A DNA stretch of 5,170 nt from Gammaproteobacteria bacterium (GTDB lineage Bacteria > Pseudomonadota > Gammaproteobacteria > Pseudomonadales > Pseudomonadaceae): positions 1-5,170 of the forward strand of contig JAAZJF010000087.1 in assembly GCA_012800475.1 (NCBI GenBank). Direction: 5' to 3'. This document shows positions 1-5,042 of the stretch, piece by piece. A model generated the notes under the pieces. It was not told where the DNA came from. It saw only the letters and a program-made list of their open reading frames with translations, and ran no database searches. The translations under genes were made by a program, and so were the position numbers. Within the stretch, counting starts at the first letter, position 1, and each line of letters starts with the position of its first letter.

Positions 1-213
1 CATGCGGTGGGTTACGGGGTTAAAGAAGGTAAAGATTTAGCGCAAATGACTTTAGCTGAATTACAGCAGTTCAGCACTGAAATTGGTGCGGATGTTTTTG
101 ATGTCTTGACCTTAGAGGGTTCAGTCAATGCGCGCGACCATATTGGTGGTACTGCACCGGCGCAAGTGCGTGCGGCAGTGCAACGTGGTCGTGAATTATT
201 AGCCAGTCGCTAA
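1..213 (+). CDS. argH: Argininosuccinate lyase, C-terminal end (5' truncated)
   Basis: Only the last 70 codons are present; the frame is open from base 1 (His-Ala-Val-Gly-Tyr...) and ends at a TAA. The product would split argininosuccinate into arginine and fumarate, the last step of arginine biosynthesis, as a cytosolic homotetramer. The tail matches what I know of Pseudomonas ArgH: an 'ADVFDVLTLEGSVNARDHIGG' type stretch followed by TAPAQVRAAVQRG and a final LLASR. The catalytic residues and the family signature lie upstream of the window and cannot be checked. The GTG at base 7 is an internal valine codon, not a start. No terminator follows; the next gene begins 39 bases downstream, so read-through is plausible. 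Identification is by remembered family resemblance. Confidence 0.9.
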   Translation, partial: HAVGYGVKEGKDLAQMTLAELQQFSTEIGADVFDVLTLEGSVNARDHIGGTAPAQVRAAVQRGRELLASR

Positions 214-242
214 GTATACGAGGCTTGCGGCGGTACAACAGT

Positions 243-247
243 GGAGG
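243..247 (+). promoter_or_regulatory. Ribosome binding site deciding the 253 start
   Basis: GGAGG lies five bases upstream of the GTG at 253. It overlaps the alternative upstream GTG at 241, so it can only serve the downstream start. This favours a 163-aa rather than a 167-aa product. Confidence 0.7.
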
Positions 248-252
248 TCAGC

Positions 253-744
253 GTGACGGAAAAACCGAGAGATTTACGTTATCAAGTATCGGCGGATCGC
301 TCTTCAGCCAGCCGCAAGGTACGCTATGTAGAAACCAACCAAGGTGATGTAGATGATTGCATGCTGTGTCAGCTTGATGAAGGAAATGCACCTGTGAGTC
401 AAAACGATCAACACACTGCAGCAACAGCGCAAGAAGCAACCGCATTGCCCTCATCTGTAGATGATTCGTCAGCCGAGGTTGATGATGAGCAGGATGATGA
501 ATTGGTTGAAAGTCAGCTGTTGGAAGCCATTGAAAATCAACTTGCCGCGCAGCAGCCACCTTGTGTACAGGCTGTCATGAACAAACTGACTTTAGTCGGA
601 CATACACGTGACGATATTGTACAGATGATGGCGCAAGTATTAGCCTGGCAAATCAGTGATATGTTAGAGGCTGATCACGCCTTTGATTTGCTGGCTTACG
701 AGCGTGCATTACGCGCATTACCGCAGTTACCTGAGCACGCTTAA
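253..744 (+). CDS. Uncharacterised acidic protein with N-terminal CxxC motif (163 aa)
   Basis: I do not recognise a named family. I chose the GTG at 253 because GGAGG at 243-247 sits five bases before it; an in-frame GTG at 241 would add four residues but has only a poor ribosome site. The protein appears to have three parts. Residues 1-40 are polar and basic and end in a Cys36-Met-Leu-Cys39 pair. Residues about 45-86 are a low-complexity Ala/Gln/Ser then Asp/Glu-rich linker, strongly acidic from 69 to 86. Residues about 87-158 look helical (ESQLLEAIENQL, then MNKLTLVGHTRDDIVQMMAQVLAW and YERALRALPQLP) and are probably the conserved domain. There is no signal peptide or membrane segment, so it is probably cytosolic. 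I believe similar small proteins sit near argH/cyaA in Pseudomonas, but that is memory, not a search. A lone CxxC could bind metal only with partners or as a dimer, or it could be redox-active. Confidence 0.8.
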   Translation: MTEKPRDLRYQVSADRSSASRKVRYVETNQGDVDDCMLCQLDEGNAPVSQNDQHTAATAQEATALPSSVDDSSAEVDDEQDDELVESQLLEAIENQLAAQQPPCVQAVMNKLTLVGHTRDDIVQMMAQVLAWQISDMLEADHAFDLLAYERALRALPQLPEHA

Positions 745-801
745 GCTGCTGGGTGGCTGCGATGTAAGTCCCTTATTTCCCAAACCCTAGGTGGAAAAAT
801 T

Positions 802-1038
802 ATGTCTTGGACTCCTGAGATTATCGCGGAACTTGAAGTGTTGTGTTTGTACAATCTAGACAGCACACAAGAAGGTTTGAAAGTGCACAGCAGTGCGGGT
901 CCCGAGCGCGTGGCAGCAGCGCAGCGTTTGTTTGAAAAAGGCTTGCTCAGTCAGGATGACGGTGGTTATCTAACGAGTTTAGGTTTAGAAACAGCAGCAC
1001 ATGCACAAGCGGTGCTGACTGTATTAATCACAGAGTAG
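802..1038 (+). CDS. TIGR02647 family protein (78 aa, function unknown)
   Basis: A complete small gene with ATG start and TAG stop. AGGTGGA at 789-795 is a good ribosome site six bases before the ATG. The product (MSWTPEIIAELEVLCLYNLDSTQEGLKVH... then RVAAAQRLFEKGLLSQDDGGYLTSLGLETAAHAQAVLTVL) resembles the short gammaproteobacterial proteins I know as the TIGR02647 family, usually 75-80 residues. The order of elements, a hydrophobic helix, a stretch 'AQRLFEKGLLSQDDGGYLTSLG', then a final helix, resembles the recognition-helix and wing end of a winged-helix fold; that structural reading is inference. It has no cysteine pair, signal peptide or membrane span. It lies 57 bases after the acidic protein gene and 16 bases before cyaA, on the same strand, so co-transcription with cyaA is likely. 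No function is established to my knowledge. Confidence 0.85.
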   Translation: MSWTPEIIAELEVLCLYNLDSTQEGLKVHSSAGPERVAAAQRLFEKGLLSQDDGGYLTSLGLETAAHAQAVLTVLITE

Positions 1039-1054
1039 AGCGGCTGACGAGGTC

Positions 1055-3910
1055 ATGGTTGAGATACGCTTAAATATTGATGAAGGCATTGATCGTAAAG
1101 ATCTAAAAGCCTTGCGCGAGCGTTTTTTAAGCGTCAACCATGATCGCTTACAACGTGCTAACTTGATTTTATCAACCCGCCAGCAAACGGTTTTACGTTT
1201 ATTACCTTTGTTGTTGCACGTGAACCATCCGTTATTACCAGGCTATGTGTCCAATGCAACGCCTGCAGGTATCAGTGACTACAAGCCCAGTCGTTATTTA
1301 GTGCAAGAGGCGCAGTCCTTAGCGCGCTCCTTTAGCTACAAATCCCCTCGCGGTTCTGATGGTGATTTCCCATTGCATGGACTGTTTTTAATGGGCAGCT
1401 TGGGCAGCATCGCGCATTGTGAAAACAGTGATATGGATGTATGGCTGTGCCACAGCTCAGATTTAACGCAGCAGCAACGACAAGAATTACGCCAGAAGTG
1501 TGATCTTTTAAGCCACTGGGCGGAAACGTTGGGCGCTACGGTGACGCTTTTTCTGGTTGAGCCTGAGCAGTTTTCGCAAGGGCAGGTCAATGATGGCCAA
1601 TTGTCGATTGATGACTGCGGCGGCACTCAGCATTATTTGTTGCTGGATGAGTTTTACCGTACAGCGATTTGGCTGGCTGGGCGTACGCTGTTGTGGTGGT
1701 ACGTGCCAGAGTCTGAAGAGCATCGGTATGCAGAGTATTGCGCCACTTTATTAGAACAGCGCTTTATTAACCGCGAAGATGTCATTGATTTGGGTGGTGT
1801 CGCGCATATTCCGGCGCAAGAGTTTATCAGTGCCGGCATGTGGCAGTTGTATAAGGGCATTGATTCGCCTTATAAGTCATTGTTAAAGCTGCTGCTGATT
1901 GAAGTATATGCCTCTGAGCATCCTCAGGTGCAGTGCTTAAGTTTGAGTTATAAGCGGGCGATTTATGCCGATCAGCTCGATCCGAATGAGCTGGATGCGT
2001 ATGTGATGCTGTACCGACGTTTAGAAACCTATTTGCTCGACCGTAATGAGTTAGAGCGTTTGGAGTTGGTGCGGCGTTGTTTATACCTGAAAGTGGGTAA
2101 GCGTTTAACCCAAAGCCAGCTGCGTCGCTCCAATAATTGGCGGCGCATTATGCTGGAGCAATTGACCCATACTTGGGGTTGGCGCGCAGTATTGCTCAGT
2201 CACCTGGATCGGCGTCATTTGTGGAAAGTACTGCAAGCACAAAGTGAGCGGCGTTTATTAGTACGCGAGCTGATGTACAGCTATCGTTTGCTGACTCAGT
2301 TGGGCTTAAAAGTGCAGGTTGAGCCGGCTGTTGCCACGCGTGATCTTGCAGTTTTAGGTCGGCGTTTATATGCCGCTTTTGAACGCAAGGTGGGTAAGGT
2401 TGAATACCTGAATCCCAGTATTGCACCGGACTTGTCCGAAGATGTTTTAACCTTAGTGCAATGCATTCCCGATGACCCAGAACAAGCGTATTGGGGTTTG
2501 TTTAAAGGCGGATTGTTGGGCGGTGAATGGCGTGATTATTCGCCGCTTAAACGTGCGAAAGACTTGTTGGCTGTTTTAGCTTGGGGCTACTTAAATGGTG
2601 TGATTGATAACTCAACACGCATGTCTGTGGTGGCGCCAAACAGTGATTTAACTGAGCCTGAATTGCGCGGCATTTTAAACAGCTTCAGGTATGTGCTGCC
2701 GCTGCCTTGTGCGGATGTCAGCGAAGAAGCCTTGTTAGAAAGCAGTTACCCTGCGACCGTTTTGCTGTTGGTGAATGTCGGCGTTGATCCATTACCGCAG
2801 CACAGTCAGGCCAATACACATCTGGTCAGTGATTACACCGACGCGCTCAATTATTCAGAGCAGGGTGATAATCTTATTTTGAGCATTGATCAAGTGGTGC
2901 TCAACAGTTGGAATGAACTGATTGTGAGCCGCTTTAGTGGTGAGCATGCGCTGCTTGAGTGCTTAAGTGAATTGCGTACCAGTTGTGCTCAATACAGTGC
3001 CAATGCACAAATTCATGTGGGCAGTTTTTGTAAAAACCAAGCAACCTTAATTGCTAAGCGGGTTGAACAAGTGGTGACGCAGGTGTTTGCGCACACTCAA
3101 GACAGCAGTGACGCGCGCTATTTATTACAGATTCAACAGCAGTTGCACGTTTTAGAGTGGCGCGCAGGGCGTGCGGCATATATGAGTTTTGCCAATCAAG
3201 CGCAGTTGGTTGAGTATTTATCGCAAGAACAAGCGGAGTATATTCGCTGGCGCGTTGACCAGTATGCATTGCAAGGTCAGGCGCTGAAGTTTATTTTACC
3301 GGTCGGGCGTGCCGACACCGTACAGGTGTTCTACCGTGTGGTGCTGGGGCGGGCCTACTTATATATTTTAGATGAGCGCAATGGTTTGTGGCTGCACAAC
3401 CAGCCCTTTATCAGTGAAGCGGCTTTGCTGCAGCCCTTACATAGTTTTCTCGATTCATTGCTCTATCGGCATAATATTGCCGAGTCCTTTATTGCGGTGC
3501 AGTCGGCGATGACGCCCTTGAGCGTCAATTATCATCGTATTTATCCCGATGGCGACGCGAGCCCGCAGAGTATTGAGCAGTGTCAGCCTGTGAGTGCCGG
3601 ACCTGAACAAGGGTTTGACGCTGTGCAGGCGATTTATGAGCGCGATGGCACTTTGCTGCTGTATTGCAATCATCAAGAATTTTCAGAGCTGCAGTATGGT
3701 GCCAAACTCTATGACGCTGTTGCGCGTTATCTTCTGGAAACCAATGCCAGTGCTGAGCGTGAGTCGCGTCGCTGTTACATCACTGACATTGATTTATCTA
3801 AAGTGGCTGGCCATGACAGCGTGCAGACGATCCATTTCTTGCAGCGCAAAACAGCTTTAGAAACCGATTTAAATCAAGCGCTGCAGAATCACAAAGCCAG
3901 CCTAACTTAA
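1055..3910 (+). CDS. cyaA: Class I adenylate cyclase
   Basis: Converts ATP to cAMP plus pyrophosphate in the cytosol; in Pseudomonas cAMP activates the CRP homologue Vfr. The 951-aa product is complete. It is about 100 residues longer than E. coli CyaA (848 aa) and close to the length I recall for Pseudomonas CyaA. Residues about 1-500 are the catalytic half: Gly114-Ser115 followed by Ser125-Asp126-Met-Asp128 is the nucleotidyltransferase-type metal-binding motif. DCGGTQHYLLLDEFYR spans about 187-202, and the family signature covers 256-274 (EFISAGMWQLYKGIDSPYK in place of the enteric EYFGASLWQLYKSIDSPYK). The C-terminal half carries a diverged form of the second signature around Asn617-Ser-Trp619-Asn-Glu621 and is presumably regulatory. 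No transmembrane segment is seen. The ATG at 1055 is the only workable start: there is no in-frame start codon back to the stop at 1025-1027. Its upstream GAGG is only two bases from the ATG, which is too close for strong initiation. The gene ends 40 bases from convergent rnk. Confidence 0.97.
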   Translation: MVEIRLNIDEGIDRKDLKALRERFLSVNHDRLQRANLILSTRQQTVLRLLPLLLHVNHPLLPGYVSNATPAGISDYKPSRYLVQEAQSLARSFSYKSPRGSDGDFPLHGLFLMGSLGSIAHCENSDMDVWLCHSSDLTQQQRQELRQKCDLLSHWAETLGATVTLFLVEPEQFSQGQVNDGQLSIDDCGGTQHYLLLDEFYRTAIWLAGRTLLWWYVPESEEHRYAEYCATLLEQRFINREDVIDLGGVAHIPAQEFISAGMWQLYKGIDSPYKSLLKLLLIEVYASEHPQVQCLSLSYKRAIYADQLDPNELDAYVMLYRRLETYLLDRNELERLELVRRCLYLKVGKRLTQSQLRRSNNWRRIMLEQLTHTWGWRAVLLSHLDRRHLWKVLQAQSERRLLVRELMYSYRLLTQLGLKVQVEPAVATRDLAVLGRRLYAAFERKVGKVEYLNPSIAPDLSEDVLTLVQCIPDDPEQAYWGLFKGGLLGGEWRDYSPLKRAKDLLAVLAWGYLNGVIDNSTRMSVVAPNSDLTEPELRGILNSFRYVLPLPCADVSEEALLESSYPATVLLLVNVGVDPLPQHSQANTHLVSDYTDALNYSEQGDNLILSIDQVVLNSWNELIVSRFSGEHALLECLSELRTSCAQYSANAQIHVGSFCKNQATLIAKRVEQVVTQVFAHTQDSSDARYLLQIQQQLHVLEWRAGRAAYMSFANQAQLVEYLSQEQAEYIRWRVDQYALQGQALKFILPVGRADTVQVFYRVVLGRAYLYILDERNGLWLHNQPFISEAALLQPLHSFLDSLLYRHNIAESFIAVQSAMTPLSVNYHRIYPDGDASPQSIEQCQPVSAGPEQGFDAVQAIYERDGTLLLYCNHQEFSELQYGAKLYDAVARYLLETNASAERESRRCYITDIDLSKVAGHDSVQTIHFLQRKTALETDLNQALQNHKASLT

Positions 3911-3950
3911 CACTCAAGCAGCTCTGTTATCGAGCATGGCAAGGCAAGAC

Positions 3951-4358
3951 TTAGAGGGTGAACTCGCCGTGGGCTTCGGGCTGGTAAGCCACTTGGTTGA
4001 GGGTCAGCTTGAGGGTTTTTCCGGCTGGCGTTAACCACTCAATACTTTGTCCAACACTTAAGCCCAATAAGGCGGTACCAATGGGTGCCAGAATTGAGAC
4101 ATGGCCTTCAATGGCGCTTTGGGCTGGGTAGGCCAAAGTGAGTTGGTAATCTGCAGCACTGGACTCCTCACTAAAGTGTGCTTTGGAGTTCATGGTGACG
4201 ACGTCGTTAGCGATGTCCGTATGACCAACAAAATTCGCGCGGGCAAGTTCTGCTTCAAGTGCTTCGGCTGCGGCGTCATAGTCGTCTAGGTTGTTGAGCA
4301 TCTGCTCCAAGCGTTGCATATCCAGACGGGTGACGGTGATCGCGGGTTTGTTGCTCAT
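3951..4358 (-). CDS. rnk: Nucleoside diphosphate kinase regulator Rnk (GreA/GreB-fold RNA polymerase-binding protein)
   Basis: A complete 135-aa protein, about the length of E. coli Rnk (136 aa). Rnk was named for restoring nucleoside diphosphate kinase and alginate regulation. Structurally it is a relative of GreA/GreB that binds RNA polymerase near the secondary channel but lacks the long coiled coil needed for transcript cleavage. Here residues about 10-45 form the short helical hairpin (RLDMQRLEQMLNNL... AAEALEAELARA). Residues about 50-128 form the Gre C-terminal/FKBP-like domain, with the typical VSILAPIGTALLGL-SVGQSIEW stretch at 87-108 and the closing VAYQPEAHGEFTL. An AGGAG lies 13 bases before the ATG, longer than ideal, with a run of seven A in between. 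No in-frame start codon is seen just upstream. The gene is convergent with cyaA and lies downstream of cyaY on the same strand, but a terminator separates the two, so it probably has its own promoter. Confidence 0.95.
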   Translation of the reverse strand: MSNKPAITVTRLDMQRLEQMLNNLDDYDAAAEALEAELARANFVGHTDIANDVVTMNSKAHFSEESSAADYQLTLAYPAQSAIEGHVSILAPIGTALLGLSVGQSIEWLTPAGKTLKLTLNQVAYQPEAHGEFTL

Positions 4359-4394
4359 GGTTTTTTTGCTACTCCTAAAAGATATATCATCAGT

Positions 4395-4430
4395 AAAAAA
4401 GACAAAACCCCGCCATATGACGAGGTTTTG
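4395..4430 (-). terminator. Rho-independent terminator downstream of cyaY
   Basis: Two 10-base arms at 4403-4412 and 4421-4430 enclose an 8-base loop containing CATATG. Read on the minus strand, the arms are CAAAACCTCG and CGGGGTTTTG, pairing fully if one U-G wobble is allowed, and they are followed by TC and six T (4400-4395). On the plus strand the wobble becomes a C-A mismatch and no T-run follows, so the signal points leftward. It would end cyaY transcripts about 100 bases after the cyaY stop and shield rnk. Confidence 0.88.
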
Positions 4431-4458
4431 AGGTGCTGTTATTCTCTACAGCAGATAC

Positions 4459-4474
4459 CGTGCAAGCTATCACA
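4459..4474. promoter_or_regulatory. Possible CRP/Vfr-like binding site
   Basis: On the plus strand CGTGC, six bases, then TCACA; the consensus is TGTGA-N6-TCACA. One half is exact and the other matches three of five. The flanks are AT-rich on one side. The spacing is right and the neighbouring cyaA gives a rationale, but it lies upstream of the cyaY terminator rather than next to a recognisable promoter, and a match this loose can arise by chance. Confidence 0.25.
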
Positions 4475-4528
4475 GCTATTTAAATATGCAAGGGATCGGC
4501 GAAAGAAACAGTGGGCTAAAGTGCCGTT

Positions 4529-4861
4529 TTAGAGCTGGGTTAAATCAAAGCTGAGTTGGGTATGGGCCTGTAAAATCTCCCCTAACATATCCGTGAGTGT
4601 GCGTTGATTTGCATCGCAACGCCATTGCTCAGCGCTGTTGTCATAATCAAAGTGAAAACCACCACTGCGGTCCGCGAGCCAGAGTTGTTTGAGCGGCTCT
4701 TGACGCGTGATAATCACTTGGTTACGGTTTTCAAACGTTAGGGTTAAAATTCCTGCGCTGTTTTCAATATCAATGTCGGCGTCACTGTCATCTAAAATAT
4801 CTTCAAGATGTCTTTGGGTGGCATCAACAAGGTCGTGGAACTGGCTGTTACTCAGGCTCAT
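4529..4861 (-). CDS. cyaY: Iron donor protein CyaY (bacterial frataxin)
   Basis: A complete 110-aa frataxin, close to E. coli CyaY (106 aa). Frataxins bind iron weakly on an acidic ridge, interact with the IscS cysteine desulfurase and modulate Fe-S cluster assembly in the cytosol. The first helix and following turn carry the acidic ridge (Glu20, Asp21, Asp24, Asp25, Asp27, Asp29). The beta-sheet core follows at about 38-71: ILTLTFENRNQVIITRQEP, then LKQLWLADRSGGFHFD with the conserved Trp61. A second helix near 88-98 (TLTDMLGEILQ) closes the fold. AGGAG at 4868-4872 sits six bases before the ATG, a normal spacing. The gene diverges from lppL across 181 bases and is followed by its own terminator. 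The cya name reflects its place next to cyaA in enterics, not a role in cAMP synthesis. Confidence 0.96.
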   Translation of the reverse strand: MSLSNSQFHDLVDATQRHLEDILDDSDADIDIENSAGILTLTFENRNQVIITRQEPLKQLWLADRSGGFHFDYDNSAEQWRCDANQRTLTDMLGEILQAHTQLSFDLTQL

Positions 4862-4948
4862 GGAGAGCTCCTGTACAATATTTAAAGGCTAAACAGGCAA
4901 TGCAAACAAAAGTTGCGGCTGTACTCAACAATAACACGTCTTTTTAAT

Positions 4949-4961
4949 CACTATCCTAGTG
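4949..4961. repeat. Short inverted repeat in the divergent region
   Basis: CACTA-TCC-TAGTG is a perfect 5-bp inverted repeat with a 3-base spacer. It is centred about 28 bases upstream of the predicted lppL -35 and about 90 bases from the cyaY start, so it could be an operator half-site pair. No regulator can be named. Confidence 0.4.
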
Positions 4962-4979
4962 TGGCGGCTGCTCTGTGCA

Positions 4980-5008
4980 TAGGCAAGATTATGAGGGGTC
5001 GGTATACT
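4980..5008 (+). promoter_or_regulatory. Predicted sigma70 promoter of lppL
   Basis: TAGGCA at 4980-4985 matches four of six bases of TTGACA. After exactly 17 bases comes TATACT at 5003-5008, matching five of six of TATAAT. A start point near 5014-5016 would give a leader of about 28 bases, ending in the GAAGGG ribosome site at 5031-5036, six bases before the lppL ATG. Confidence 0.65.
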
Positions 5009-5042
5009 CAATGCATACATAGTTTTTTACGAAGGGTTTGTT

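Larger units (their letters stand above)
4359..4528. other. cyaY-rnk intergenic region
   Basis: 170 bases with no gene I can support. On the minus strand it holds, in order, a ~98-base cyaY 3' stretch, the intrinsic terminator, and a short rnk leader. In the 3' stretch I see a small 6-bp stem (TGCTGT 4434-4439 with ACAGCA 4448-4453) directly before the terminator and a CRP-like 16-mer at 4459-4474. No convincing -35/-10 pair for rnk was found; TATATC on the minus strand just before the AGGAG could be a -10 but lacks a well-spaced -35. An open frame at 4314-4532 (+) overlaps rnk and is a shadow. Confidence 0.6.
4862..5042. promoter_or_regulatory. Divergent cyaY / lppL control region
   Basis: 181 bases between two outward-facing genes, with no supported gene of its own. 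The rightward half holds a good sigma70-like promoter and ribosome site for lppL. The leftward half must contain the cyaY promoter; on the minus strand TTGCAT (about 4898-4903) and TAAATA (4877-4882) are possible elements but are only 15 bases apart. A perfect 5-bp inverted repeat with a 3-base spacer lies at 4949-4961, and the 7-mer GCGGCTG occurs twice (4915-4921 and 4964-4970). Confidence 0.6.

Noticed and set aside
248..559. Minus-strand open frame of 103 codons opposite the CxxC protein gene
   Set aside because: It lies antisense to a better supported gene, its composition (His/Leu/Gln-rich) is that of a shadow frame, and no family resemblance is seen.
745..801. Possible promoter or terminator ahead of the 78-aa gene
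   Set aside because: No well-spaced -35/-10 pair and no GC-rich hairpin with a T-run; only the ribosome site is clear.
1336..1860. Several open frames on both strands inside cyaA
   Set aside because: All are nested in a cyaA region with unmistakable cyclase motifs; none has a convincing ribosome site or protein-like composition.
3911..3950. Possible bidirectional terminator between cyaA and rnk
   Set aside because: Only a 4-bp stem (GCTC 3921-3924 with GAGC 3932-3935) and no T-run on either strand; too weak to call.
4314..4532. 72-codon plus-strand open frame spanning the rnk start, terminator and cyaY end
   Set aside because: It runs through the rnk start region and the terminator hairpin and resembles no protein; best explained as chance.
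4874..4905. cyaY promoter elements TTGCAT and TAAATA on the minus strand
   Set aside because: A spacing of 15 bases is short and would give a leader of very few bases before the ribosome site; not listed as a separate feature.
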